A stretch of DNA of 64,000 nt, taken from contig NC_135720.1 in NCBI RefSeq assembly GCF_964656455.1, positions 52,726,598-52,790,597 of the forward strand. Direction: 5' to 3'. Under the pieces are notes generated by a model. It did not search any database. It saw nothing but the letters and a program-made list of their open reading frames with translations, and had not been told where the DNA came from. The stretch comes from Halichoerus grypus. Its lineage: Eukaryota > Chordata > Mammalia > Carnivora > Phocidae. The translations under genes were made by a program, and so were the position numbers. This document shows, in pieces, positions 38,938-49,727 of this stretch (within the stretch, counting starts at the first letter, position 1; each line of letters opens with the position of its first letter).

Positions 38938-39128
38938 TTTTTAAAGATTTTATTTATTTATTTGTCAGAGAGAGCGAGAGAGCACAAGCAGGGGGAGTGG
39001 CAGGCAGAGGGAGAAGCAGGCTCCCTGCTGAGTGGGGATCCCGATGCAGGACTCGATCCCAGGACCCTGGGATCATGACCTGAGCTGAAGGCAGCTGTTT
39101 AACCAACTGAGCCACACAGTCATCCCTA
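38938..39128 (-). repeat. Can-SINE with intact target duplications
   Basis: Reverse copy. Perfect target duplications 'tatttcaccaattt' lie at 38924-38937 and 39129-39142. The tRNA-like head has decayed to 'gagccacacagtcatccc'. Confidence 0.96.
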
Positions 39129-40059
39129 TATTTCACCAATTTGACCACAGACAGAGAATCCACAGGAAGTCTCTCCGGGATGTGCTGCTCTACTACCCTA
39201 TATTAGCACTGACGCATGAGCACTTCCACTGGGTCATTAATTATCAGGCAAATTTCTCTTTTGCCCAGAATTGGGTCCTCCATTGCCAGGAGCTTTGTCT
39301 ACACTGGGCAGAAAGACAAGGCCTGCAGCCATGTGGCCAGGGCTAGGTGTGCTGACCAACACCCACTGATCCTCAATAAACACCACCAGACTGAACAAAG
39401 ACATCCATGGTCCACAAAGTCCTGTGGTGTCTGCTCCATGAATCCAGTACAGAGAAGGCAACCCTTTTCCTGCAAAGTCCTACAGAAAAAAAATAGCAGA
39501 AATGAATAAAAAGGCAATGGGAGAGCAATATTGCTCTTAACACACTGAATAATTCATGTTTACCAGGTGGTTGACACGGACAAGGAGCTCAAATAAAATC
39601 CTCTCCCCCATTCCTGAGCCCTGGATCTGACCCTGTGACCAATCCAGACGCCTTGGGACAATGATACTGAAATCATGGGTTTGCTCTCCATTGGACCTCT
39701 CTCCTACATGGCTGAAGTCCACTCCCTGAGCCCTAGCACCTAGCCAACAGATGCACGTGATTAGGGAGCAAGGTCAAAATGTGTGTGCCAGCAAATCCAT
39801 CACTGCTGGAAAAGAAATTCCAAGCCCCTGCCCTGAATAGAGGGGCATCATCTCCAAAGAAATACAAATGGTAGCATTTTAGGACTAAAGGGTCAAGCTG
39901 CTTTACATAGGAAGCCAGAGCAAGAAAAGCATTCCCATCACCTATTTATCTGAAAGGCTCATTTCCCCTTCTGAAATCTGGCTATTCCATTAATTACACT
40001 TAATGGGCCCCAGAGTGGTTAACAAATCTCTCCAGAGAGGAAATTTTAATTGTAGACAA

Positions 40060-40170
40060 AGGATTCATTTATTTACTCAACTTTGTGCCAGGCCCTACAC
40101 TAGAAGCTGGAAATACACTGGCAAACAAGAAAGATAAGATCCCAGTCTTCAAGGAGCTTCCTATGGATGT
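40060..40170 (-). repeat. L2-like LINE tail, antisense
   Basis: 'gattcatttatttactcaac', 'gtgccaggccctacactaga', 'agctggaaatacactggcaa', 'cagtcttcaaggagcttcct' follow the antisense L2-type 3' end order. Confidence 0.65.
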
Positions 40171-40470
40171 CCCCAGTGTAAAATGTCAAGGTGCAATAGA
40201 AAAGGACCATGGAAAAGCCAGGCCTGCTCCCACGGCTCTATCACCACCCAGAGGCCACAGGAGCCAGGTATTCTTGATGACCACAGAGAGGAATAGAAAC
40301 AGTGCCACTGGAAGGGAGCATAAGCAGCCCCATCGTGACTGACCAGCCAGCCAAGTCCCACCTCTTGGCATTTGGGGCAGTCCAGACAAGCAGCATACCG
40401 TGCCGGGACTGCCATCCTAGGGGGGTGAATTAACAGGTTAGAGACTGGGAGTCAAAGGTGCACCTGAGTG

Positions 40471-40522
40471 CAGTAGGTTGAAGAGTAGGTTGAAGTTCAA
40501 GTTCAGTAGGTTGAAGAGTAGG
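40471..40522. repeat. short direct repeat (33-bp period)
   Basis: A 19-base unit, cagtaggttgaagagtagg, occurs at 40471-40489 and again at 40504-40522, with a partial copy between them. It is a small local duplication of unknown significance. Confidence 0.9.
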
Positions 40523-40854
40523 AAGAACTTCACTCAAATAAATCTGTTAAGAGAACCAAGATGAACCTGCTGGAACACCGCCAACAGTAATTTACTTCCC
40601 ACTTCACCTTCCCAACTTGAACTACTCATTGAGATTTCTTAAATGAGAGCAACGAATGGTTGAGGGACTCTCTGAAAGGATCCCATGATGATCCTCACTC
40701 GGAAATGTTTTGGCATGAGACATCACATGCCAAAAGTGCCCAGCTATAGGAAAGGTGGAGGAGGGCCACACCAACTGGAAATCTTTCAGTCTTCTCTCTA
40801 CACACTCCCTTTGGTCCATTTCGGCTATGTACTCCTGTGACTCTAGTTACCATC

Positions 40855-41110
40855 CATAAGGCGAAGGTTTCCAAATCAACATAGCTACCTCTCCTGAGAT
40901 ATTATTTCCAACTGCCTCCCAGCATCTAAACCCATCATGCCCAAAACTGCATACACACCCCTCCCCATAACCTGCCCTTTCCTGTGTTTCCCCTCTCAGT
41001 TTCTGCCCCTACCATACATGCAGCTACCTGCTAGCAGAAATCTAGCATCTTTCCTGCTTCTTCCCTCCTTCCCACCTCCCACATTCTGATTACTCACCAA
41101 GTTTTCCTAA
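40855..41110 (+). repeat. L2 LINE, internal 3' region
   Basis: 'gatattatttccaactgcct', 'ccatcatgcccaaaactgca' and the following CT-rich text resemble the upstream part of the L2 3' region. It is co-linear with the sense L2 piece at 41265-41810, so both are probably one element split by a later insertion or rearrangement. Confidence 0.6.
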
Positions 41111-41125
41111 ATATTTTTATAATAT

Positions 41126-41256
41126 ACCTACATTCATTCAATTCATTCATGCATGCATGCATTCATTCATTCAATAAATAAATATTTACCAAGTCTAATT
41201 ATGTACCAGGAACTGTTCTAAGTGCCCATCTTTATGGAGTTTACTGCTGTCCATTC
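41126..41256 (-). repeat. antisense LINE tail with ATTC/ATGC tandem run
   Basis: An ATTC/ATGC tandem run (41136-41180) leads into 'aataaataaatatttaccaa', 'ttatgtaccaggaactgttc' and 'catctttatggagtttactg', an antisense L2-like tail lying inside a sense L2 element. Confidence 0.6.
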
Positions 41257-41264
41257 CAGTGAAG

Positions 41265-41810
41265 CCACCAACACCTCTTGCCCATTCTCCAGGAAGCCTT
41301 CTGTCTCATTCCTGTCCAGTTCATTCCCTCCACTCTGGATGTGAGAAAGTCCTCTGAAACACAAGTCTGATCACAGCTCTCACCTGCTCAAAACCCTTCA
41401 GTGGCATCCACTGCCCTCAAGAAGAAGTTGGAACTCCTCAGCGTGACCTCAATGGCCAGACCAGCCTCTCAGTTTGTCCATTCTCTGGGCTCTGGTTTGT
41501 TTTACTTCCCTTGAGGTTCTCTCTCTACTCTGAGCCTTTCCATGTGCTGCATCCTCACCCACAACCTCAAAATCCTTGACTGATTCAGTTCTACTGCTCC
41601 TTCATTATCTTATCTTAAACCTCATCCTAGGGAGGACTTTCTTGCCCCCAAACCTGGTCAGATCACATGACACTCTGGACTTGATCATCACCAGACTGGA
41701 TTGAGACTTCTTTTTAATGTCTGTCTCCTCCAGCAGACTGAGAGCCAGTTAAGGTAGAGACCATGTCTGGTTCACTAGAATGAAATGTCTGACTTTGGAC
41801 CTCAGCATAA
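41265..41810 (+). repeat. L2 LINE 3' region
   Basis: 'cacaagtctgatcacagctc', 'tgctcaaaacccttcagtgg', 'ctgagcctttccatgtgctg', 'gtctgtctcctccagcagac' and 'aaggtagagaccatgtctgg' follow the canonical sense L2 3' order. No open frame. Confidence 0.88.
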
Positions 41811-42382
41811 GGAACAGAAAAAGCAGAATCCTTACCAGGTGCACCTTGGGTGGTTGGATGCCCAAGATGGGGAGGGGGGGCGGCTAGGGGAGGAAGCCAA
41901 GGATACCATCTTCGGTAATCATTCAGAACAAAGTTGCTTTAGTGGGAAACACCAGTGAAAAGCCCCAGAACAGAATGTGATCGTTATTTCCACTCGCCTT
42001 GGCCAAGTCCATGAACTAAGTCTTCTCAATTTAACAGAAACTTTGAGAAGTCAGCATTGGGAATGTCCCTAGAATAACAAGAATTGCCCAACTTCACCAT
42101 CACTTCTCTCTTAACCAAACTTTATTTATACCTTCAAATAATTAATAGCAAACAGTTCAGTCAGGTCTAGGCTAATTCCAGAAACACAGCCACCCTCTAC
42201 AAGCAAGGGAAAATACAGCTGACATTTCCTCTTATTTCCTGTTAGCATCTTAGCTCCTTGTTGACCTAGGGACAGGGTTTTCTGGAATCCTAACTAGGTC
42301 ATACCCCCAGTTCCAGGTTGTGTCACGGATCAGGGGTATATGACTTAGAATCCATGTTTAGATGGTGTCCCCAGTTCAGAAG

Positions 42383-42530
42383 TGAGTTCTGGCCCTGGCT
42401 CTGCCATTAATGCAACTCGGTGACCTTGAGAAGGTTGTTTAGCCTCTCCAGCCTCATTTCCTCATCTGTAAAAGAAGAGAATTTAACTCTCTGAGGTCCC
42501 TTCTAACTAAAATTCTGGGATTCCAAATCT
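42383..42530 (+). repeat. MIR SINE
   Basis: 'gttctggccctggctctgcc', 'tcatttcctcatctgtaaaa' and the tail 'tgaggtcccttctaactaaa' fit a sense MIR-family element of the type ending in 'aattctgggattcc'. Confidence 0.88.
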
Positions 42531-42879
42531 GTCAAAATAACAAGATTCATTTAAAGGAGGGCAGCCAGAGGATATTCTTCTTCCTTTCCTTTTTTTCTTA
42601 AAGTCCTGACTTAATTTCTTCCCTTTTTATCCTTCTGTATGGCCACCACTGTTGTCCCTTGCCATTACCACAAGAGGCTCAGAAAATTCTTTGACTGATG
42701 GGACAATTTTAGAAGTGGCCCTTTCTGAGCTCTCCAATATTTGCACCACCATGAATCTGGTACCCTCTTTTTACTCTTTATTATATTTATGCTTCACTTT
42801 AAAGGGACAAACATGAATGTCCATAAAGTTTTCCAGTAATGCCTTATCTTTCACTATGGACCTCCATATACATGATATT

Positions 42880-43020
42880 TATCATGAGTTTCCCAGAAAA
42901 CAGACTCTGAGACAAAGATTTGCATGCAGGTGGTTTATTGGGTATATGATTCCAGGAAGAAGGAATGAAGGGCACAGGAAAAGAACCTGGGGAGGAAGAA
43001 GAGCCAATATAATGATGTGT
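42880..43020. repeat. possible unclassified old interspersed repeat
   Basis: 'gagtttcccagaaaacagac', 'gatttgcatgcaggtggttt' and 'attgggtatatgattccagg' recall a repeated text I have seen in other mammalian introns, but I cannot name the family. Confidence 0.3.
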
Positions 43021-43417
43021 TACTAAGGGAAAGTGGTGTTCGATCATAAAAAAAAAATTCCTTGGAGTTTATGAAATACATTTCCTAGCTATTCACCCAG
43101 GGGACAAAAGAAGGAAGAGTTTATTCATCAACTTTCATGCTCCACTGACCCAGTGTGTCAATTCCTCTACACTTCCGGTTTGCACAGGTGTAAGTGCCAA
43201 AAGGATTTACATGATGCCCACACTGCCATATCAAAGAAGCCCTACAGCAAGAAGCTACGGACATATGCTATAAGTGTGAGACAAGGCCCTTTCAGAATGC
43301 ACATGCCCAAGCTGTCAAAGGACCACAGCAATCACTGGATTAAGAGGTGGGACCAAGAGGATCCAGAGAGATGCACAAGAGGTGTCCCATACACACAGCT
43401 GTCGTCGCCGTAGAGCC

Positions 43418-43618
43418 TGCTTTCTCAACCATGGCACTACTGACATTTTCAGCCAGATCATTCCTTGTTGTGGGGCTGTCCCATGCATTGTAGGACGTTT
43501 AGCAGCATGGTTGGCCTCTACTCCCTGTATGCCTGTAACTTGCTCTCTCCCAGTTGCAGCAACTAAAATATCTCCAGATATTCTGAACTGTCCCCCGGGA
43601 GGCAAAGCAACCACTGCG
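43418..43618 (-). mobile_element. MER5A hAT-type non-autonomous DNA transposon
   Basis: Antisense MER5A: 'tttctcaaccatggcactac', 'tgacattttcagccagatca', 'cattgtaggacgtttagcag', 'aaaatatctccagatattct', 'tgtcccccgggaggcaaagc'. About 200 bp, close to the family's full length. No coding capacity. Confidence 0.92.
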
Positions 43619-43954
43619 GTAAAGTATCGAATATCCTACTTTTGTCACTCACCCAGTACCACTTCATTTCTCTCTACTTACATCATATCAAAAGCTGCTC
43701 TCAAGTAGACCACTCTGGGAGATGTTTATGTCTTATACTGTAACTTAACTTTCAGGTCTCGCTGTGATATATTTCATGTAAATAGATGATAATGCCTTAA
43801 TAATAAAGAATGATGAGATTTTAAATAGCTGATTTAAGTAGTTGATTTTGAATAGTCTATAAACAGACTAGATATGGGGGGATAATGTTAAAATTGCATT
43901 TTAGGGTTTAGTTACCTAAATCAGGAAGAGTTAAAATTAAAAAAAAAATTTCAA

Positions 43955-44285
43955 AATCTAGGTCTCCAAGTCAAGGACTCAATATTTTTTGAGACAAGGA
44001 TCTTTTTCCTCAATAATCCACATGAGGGTAGGGTCCTTATATAATGGGACCAGTGTCCTTCTGAGAAGAGACAGCAGAGAGTTGGTATCTCTCTCTGCCA
44101 CATGAGCACCCAGAGAAGGTAACCATCTGTAACCCACACAGAGTTTTTACCAGATACCAAGCCTAATGATGTTGATCTTGGACTTGCATTCTCCAGAACT
44201 GTGAGAAAATAAATTTTGGTTGTTTAAGCCACCTAGGCCATGGTATTTGGTTATGGTAACCCAAGCTGATGAATATATTTGTCAT
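43955..44285 (+). repeat. MLT1-type (ERVL-MaLR) solitary LTR
   Basis: Landmarks of the MaLR LTR 3' half: 'acatgagggtagggtcctta', 'cagcagagagttggtatctc', 'tgatcttggacttgcattct', 'ccagaactgtgagaaaataa' and 'gttgtttaagccacctaggc'. This is a degraded solo LTR. No adjoining gag, pol or env sequence was recognised. Confidence 0.88.
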
Positions 44286-44364
44286 AAATCCAGAATCTGT
44301 TTATATTTGTTTCTGAACTCCACTGCAATGATTTATATGCATATCCTTTTATCATTATTTCATT

Positions 44365-44790
44365 GTCTTCTTTTAATACAACAGAAATCATTTATTATTG
44401 CTCACGGGTCCTGTGAGTTAGATATTGGGAGTCGTTTAGAGCAATTCTGGCTCAGAGTTGCTCATGAGGTTACAGCCAAATATCTCTTGGGGCTGCAGTC
44501 ATCTGAAAGCTTGAGTTGGGCTGGGGGACCCACTTCTAAGGTGGCTCAACCACAAGGCTGGCTGTGATGGGAGGCCCTGTTCCTGTCCACATGAGCCCCT
44601 TCACAGGGCTGCTTGAGTTTCCTCATGCTCCCTCAAAAATGAACAATCCAAGAGAATTGGCAAAAACTGCAATAACCTTTTATGACAGCCTCAGCAGTCA
44701 GTCACACAAACCATCCCTGATTCGATGTAGAAAGAAACTCCCAGGAGACCAGGATCATTAGGGCCATTTTGGAAGGTGGCTTCTATAATT
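44365..44790. repeat. unclassified old interspersed repeat
   Basis: 'tcatttattattgctcacgg', 'ttgctcatgaggttacagcc', 'ggggctgcagtcatctgaaa', 'ttcacagggctgcttgagtt', 'aaaccatccctgattcgatg', 'ccattttggaaggtggcttc' match a pattern common in mammalian introns. It is probably LTR- or DNA-transposon-derived; I cannot name the family with confidence. Confidence 0.55.
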
Positions 44791-45272
44791 TCATTTATCT
44801 GAAGTCCAAAAATAGGCAATAATAAACTATATTGCCAGTGGGGAGCATCCTGAGGTGTTAAAACTGTAGAAGAAAATAAGGCAATGATTACCATAAAAGT
44901 GGTTACCTCTTGAATGGAAGTTGTGAGTGGACAAGGATCATTATTTGTGAAAAAATACATGTATATTTCATGCACTTTCCAAAAGGCAGTATGTTTCATA
45001 ATTGCAAGAACAGGTTCTATAAAAAAAAATTAAGCCAAAAGAGAATTGACATGAGAAACACAAAGTGTTCTTTTCTCTCTTATGCCTCAAACATAGATTA
45101 GGCTTAAAGTATGTTCAAAAGAAGAATAATAACAACAGTACAATTAACACTGATAATAACATAAAATTATTTAATTACTAATTAATTATTCTAGTCTTAC
45201 AATGACTGTTGAGATCTGGTAGTATAAGTCTTCCCTTTTTTTTTTTTCTTCAAGATTGTCATGGCTATTCTT

Positions 45273-45466
45273 TTAGATTTTTTAATTTTTATTTATTTGA
45301 CAGAGAGAGAGACACAGCAAGAGAGGGAACATAAGCAGGGGGAGAGGGAGGGAGAAGCAGGCTTCCCACTGAGCAGGGAACCCAATGCGGGGTTCGATAC
45401 CAGGACCCTGGGATCATGACTAAGCCGAAGGCAGACGCTTAACCGACTGAGCCACCCAGGCGTCCC
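45273..45466 (-). repeat. Can-SINE inserted in antisense L1
   Basis: Reverse copy. Target duplications 'tgtcatggctattctt' (45257-45272) and 'tgtcacggctattctt' (45467-45482) differ at one base and duplicate L1 sequence, so the SINE is younger than the L1. Confidence 0.97.
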
Positions 45467-46671
45467 TGTCACGGCTATTCTTAACCCTTTGCATCTCCAT
45501 GTAAATTTAAGATGCAGCTTTTTAATTTCCACAAAACTTTATGCTGGGATTTTTATCAGAATTGAATATATAGATCAATTTAGGAAGAATCTGCCTTTTT
45601 AGAATATTATTCTTCAATCCATAAACATGGTGTATCCCTCCATTGATTTAGGTCTTCTTTCATTTCTCTCAGCAGTATTTATAGTTTCCTATATAACAAT
45701 CTTGCATATATTTTGTTAGATTTTTTTCCCTGGGTATTTGATGGCTTAATGCTATTTTAAATGGTATTTTTAAATTTTGTTTTTTAATATATTTGTGGCT
45801 GGTATATAGGGATATAATGGATTTGGGGGTATTGCCTATGTTTAGAGACCTTGATAAAGGTATTCATTAATTATAATAGTTCACCTGTACATTGATGGAG
45901 AAGGGGTGGTTATAAACAAAACGCCATTTCTACATTTCAAATCTTATATTTTTTTGTTTCTTTTTCTTGCCTTATTACATTATCTATGAATTCTAGTACA
46001 AAATTAAATAGAAATGGTGATAGTGATCATCTTTACCTCTTTCTTGATCTCAAGAAAAGCTTTCAGTATTTCACAATTAAGTACGATATTTGCTGTAGGT
46101 TTTTGTGGGTATTTTTTGTCATATTATGGAATCTCCATTCTATTCTTACTTTGCCAAGAGTTTTTATTATTGTGTTAAATTTTTATCAAATTATGTTTCT
46201 GCATCTATTGAAAATATTGTATGAGGTTTGATTTTATTCTGTTAATGTGGTTAAACATATTGACTGATTTCTTAAACTTAAATCAACCTTGCATTCCTAG
46301 AAAAAAATCCAAATTAGTCATGATGTATTATCCTTTTGTCTACATCACTGGATTTTGTTTGCTATGATTTTTTGAGCGTTTTTGAATAAGTGTTCATGAT
46401 GAACAGACATATTCCATTTTAATGTAATTCATTACATTAAATTATCATTTTCCTTACTTCTAATGTCCTTGTCATGTCATGGGATCAAAGTCATGCTGGA
46501 ATCATAAAATGGAGTGAAAGTGTTTCTTTCTTTCTTTCTTTTTTTTTTTTTTCTATTCTCTAGGAAAGTTTCTCTGGTTTTATTTTTTTCCTTAAATTTT
46601 TGGTAGAATCTACCACTGAAGCTATCTACGTCTAGAATATTCTTTGTAGAAAGGATCTATTTAATTTCTTT

Positions 46672-46865
46672 TTTTAAGATTTTACTTATTTAGAGAGAGA
46701 GAGAGCACAGGAGCAGGGTGGGTAGAGGGAGAGAGAGAGAATCTCAAGCAGACTCCAGAGTGAGCGTGGATCCTAACGCAGGGCTTGATCTTGGGACCCT
46801 GAGATCATGACCTGAACCAAAATCAAGAGTCAGATGCTTAACCGACTGAGCCACCCAGGCACCGG
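46672..46865 (-). repeat. Can-SINE inserted in antisense L1
   Basis: Reverse copy of the older form ('aatcaagagtcagatgctta'). Target duplications 'tttaatttcttt' at 46660-46671 and 46866-46877 duplicate L1 sequence. Confidence 0.96.
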
Positions 46866-47241
46866 TTTAATTTCTTTAATAGATGTAGGACTACTCAAGT
46901 TTTCTATTCCTTCTTGTGCCGGTTTTGATAAGTTAAATTGGACATAACATGACTTCTCTTTTGCAGAAATTCTGGGAACTACTTCCAGTAATCATTACTT
47001 AGGTGTAACATCAAAATTATTAGGTCTAATGACATATGGGTGATATAGTTTTTTCATTTACTCACATTTCACATTTTTTCTAGCTGTTTTTCTAAAACTT
47101 AAATCTATTATTTCAAGTCACTCTTCCAGAGTAAAAAAATTAACAATTACTGATAGTTGTCTAAGCGGCATAAATTTTCCATCAGACTTTTGGCTGCCAT
47201 AATTACACATATAGGTGAGTTTTCTTTAAATATGTTCAATC

Positions 47242-47447
47242 GGGGCGCCTGGGTGGCTCAGTTGGTTAAGCGACTGCCTTCGGCTCAGGTCATGATCCTG
47301 GAGTCCCTGGATCGAGTCCCGCATCGGGCTCCCTGCTCAGCAAGGAGCCTGCTTCTCCCTCTGACCCTCTCCCCTCTCATGTGCTCTCTCTCTCTCATTC
47401 TCTCTGTCTCAAATAAATAAATAAAATCTTTAAAAAAAAAAAAAAAA
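47242..47447 (+). repeat. Can-SINE with intact target duplications
   Basis: Sense copy with an intact 5' start and a poly-A run of about 17. Target duplication 'aaatatgttcaatc' at 47228-47241, repeated after the poly-A up to 47460. It looks relatively young. Confidence 0.97.
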
Positions 47448-47574
47448 AATATGTTCAATCAACTAACAAATAGATATTACAGCATATTAAAATAGACTCA
47501 GATCACAAAATCAGGTGGTAAATTCACTATACAAGTCACAAAATCAAGATTTTATAAATGTAATTATAGATTAC

Positions 47575-47945
47575 CTAAGCTAACTACATCATTATTAAGA
47601 CAAGGAAACTGAGGCACAGAGAAACAAAGTGACTTATCTTTAAAAAAAAAGATTTTTTATCTATTTATTTGACATAGAGAGACACAGCGAGAGAGGGAAC
47701 ACAAGCAGGGGGCGTGGGAGAGGGAGAAGCAGGCTTCCCGCTGAGCAGGGAGCCCGATGCGGGGCTCAATCCCAGGACCCTAGGATCATGACCCGAACCG
47801 AAGGCAGACGCCTAACGACTGAGCCGCCCAGCTGCCCCGCAAAGTGACTTACCTTATTTACATAGCCAGTAAATAGCAGAGCTGGCATTAACAACCCAGG
47901 TCTCCTGATTTTTCCTCTGGTAGTCTTTCCACAACATCATGCTAC
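47575..47945 (-). repeat. MIR SINE, antisense, split by a Can-SINE
   Basis: Left part 'gacaaggaaactgaggcaca...aaagtgactta'. Right part 'catagccagtaaatagcaga', 'gctggcattaacaacccagg'. Removing the SINE at 47641-47839 and one target copy restores a continuous antisense MIR. Confidence 0.88.
47641..47839 (-). repeat. Can-SINE inserted in MIR
   Basis: Reverse full-length copy. Target duplications 'caaagtgacttatctt' (47625-47640) and 'caaagtgacttacctt' (47840-47855) differ at one base. Confidence 0.97.
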
Positions 47946-47965
47946 CATTCAAACCACACATTTGA

Positions 47966-48185
47966 GGGGTGCCTTGGTGGCTCAGTCGGTTAAGTGTCTG
48001 ACTCTTGATTTCAGCTTAGGTCATGATACCACAGTCACAAGATCAAGCCATGTGTCAGGCTCTGTGCTCAGCGGGGAGTCTGCTTGAGATTCTTTCTCTC
48101 CCTCTCCCTCTGCCCCTTACCCCCCACTCACTCTCTCTCTCTTTCTCTCCCTCTCTCTAAAATAAATAAATTTAAAAAAAACACA
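47966..48185 (+). repeat. Can-SINE, older form
   Basis: Sense copy starting 'ggggtgccttggtggctcag' (47966), with the older internal text 'tcttgatttcagcttaggtc'. Target duplication 'cacacatttga' at 47955-47965 and 48186-48196. Confidence 0.95.
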
Positions 48186-48415
48186 CACACATTTGATTTG
48201 TCATTAAGAATGCTTGAACATACACAATGGAATATTACTCAGCCATAAAAAAGAATGAAACCTTGCCATTCACGAGAACATGAGGGTACCATGCTAAGTG
48301 AAATAACTCAGACAGAAAAAGATAAATACCAAATGATTTCACTTATATAAGGAATCTTAAAAAAATGAACAAACAAACAAACAACAACAAAAGAAACAGA
48401 CTCATATAGAGAACA

Positions 48416-48636
48416 GGGGCTCCTGGGTGGCTCAGTTGTTAAGTGTCTGCCTTTGGCTCAGGTCATGATCCCAGGGTCCTGGGATCAAGCCCTGCATTGG
48501 GCTCCCTGCTCAGCGGGAAGCCTGCTTCTCCCTCTGCCCCTCCCCCTGCTTGTGTTCCCTCTCTCGCTGTCTCTCTCTCTGTCAAATAAATAAGTAAAAT
48601 CTTAAAAACTATATATATATAGAGAGAGAGAGTGAG
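48416..48636 (+). repeat. Can-SINE nested in L1
   Basis: Sense copy, 'ggggctcctgggtggctcag' onward, with a tail extended by a TA/GA simple repeat (about 48609-48636). Short target duplication 'agagaaca' at 48408-48415 and 48637-48644, taken from L1 sequence. Confidence 0.96.
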
Positions 48637-48737
48637 AGAGAACAAACTAGTGGCTGCCAGAGGGCAGAGGAGTAGGGGATGGGCAAAATAGGTGAAGGGG
48701 ATTAATAGGTACAAACTTCCAATTATAAAATAAATCA

Positions 48738-48933
48738 GGGGGAGCCTGAGTGGCTCAGTCGGTTAAGCGTCTGGCTTAGGCTCGGGTCATGATCCCAGGG
48801 TCCTGGGATCGAGCCCCGAGTTGGGCTCCCTGCTCAGCGGGGAGTCTGCTTCTCTCTCTGCCCCTCCCCCTGCTCATGCTCTCTCTCTCACAAATAAATA
48901 AGTAAAATCTTTAAAAAAAAAAAGTAAAATAAA
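48738..48933 (+). repeat. Can-SINE nested in L1
   Basis: Sense copy starting 'gggggagcctgagtggctca'. Target duplication 'ataaaataaatca' at 48725-48737 and 48934-48946. The A-tail has become an AAAAT repeat. Confidence 0.96.
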
Positions 48934-49259
48934 ATAAAATAAATCAATGTGGGGATGAGAACTACAGCACTGGGAATATAGTCAATAATACTGTATTAAT
49001 TTTGTATGGTGATATATGGTTACTACAAAAAAAAAGAATGATTGAACATACTGAAATTTGATTTCCACCTTTTCAAGAACTCTCAATTTTATAAAAAAAA
49101 AAAAAAAGATAAAACAGGGCCCATATCATACCATGTAACATTTTTAGACTTCATTTTGTGTCTTTTGTTAATCACCTTGAATTCTGAATGACTATCTTCT
49201 GGTCTACATTATGTTTTAGATGCTATTTCTCCTCAACTGTGTAAATATAATAACAGTTC

Positions 49260-49480
49260 CTGATTATCTCCCTATAGACCTTCTGCTACTCCATTTTACC
49301 CTTCTACTGCCACCATGCACCCTCCAAATGCTGCTAAAATTCCTTCCAAAGTCAAAGTGGAATGATGTTTTGATTATACCAAGTACACTGTAAATTCCTG
49401 GTGGTCAGGGATGATGACATATACATTTGTATTATCTAGCATAATGTGAAGCACATTCAGTAAACACATAATTGACTGAC
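49260..49480 (+). repeat. probable L2 LINE 3' end
   Basis: 'actgtaaattcctggtggtc', 'agggatgatgacatatacat' and 'ctagcataatgtgaagcaca...cagtaaacaca' follow the sense L2 tail order. Strongly diverged. Confidence 0.6.
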
Positions 49481-49492
49481 ATAGGTTTTTGG

Positions 49493-49727
49493 ATAATCCA
49501 GTGGCTACAAATATGGGTTAAGGAGACATCATGCCTAAGTTCAAATGTCAGTTCTACCACTTATTACCTGTGTGACCTCAGGCAAGTTGCTCTGGGTCTC
49601 AGTTTCCTCATCTGTAAAACAAGGTTAATAATAGCATCCACACAGAGTTGTTCTGAAAATTAAATGAGATAATAATCTATTAGCACAATGTCTGGTCCAT
49701 AATAAGTGCTCAAAAAATATTAGCTAG
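49493..49727 (+). repeat. MIR SINE, nearly full length
   Basis: 'cagttctaccacttattacc', 'tgtgtgacctcaggcaagtt', 'cagtttcctcatctgtaaaa', 'tctggtccataataagtgct': a well-preserved sense MIR. Confidence 0.94.

Larger units (their letters stand above)
45225..46945 (-). repeat. antisense LINE-1 ORF2 (reverse transcriptase region) remnant
   Basis: The plus strand is the complement of L1 ORF2: 'aagattgtcatggctattct', 'catttctctcagcagtattt', 'tttctttttcttgccttatt', 'tctgcatctattgaaaatat', 'aaccttgcattcctagaaaa', 'tcatgatgtattatcctttt', 'tttctttaatagatgtagga'. The coding frame is destroyed by many stops and indels. Two SINEs (45273-45466 and 46672-46865) have inserted into it. The surviving piece is about 1.3 kb of L1 sequence. 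It is an ancient, inactive copy. Confidence 0.92.
48223..49033 (+). repeat. LINE-1 3' end with two nested SINEs
   Basis: 5'-truncated sense L1: 'caatggaatattactcagcc', 'atgctaagtgaaataactca', 'gtggctgccagagggcagag', 'tttgtatggtgatatatggt', then poly-A. Flanked by 17-bp target duplications with one mismatch (48206-48222 and 49034-49050, aagaatgNttgaacata). SINEs at 48416-48636 and 48738-48933 interrupt it. The L1 itself is only about 370 bp. Confidence 0.94.

Noticed and set aside
45986..46231. Plus-strand 81-codon open frame
   Set aside because: Lies on the opposite strand of a decayed L1 ORF2; a shadow, not a gene.
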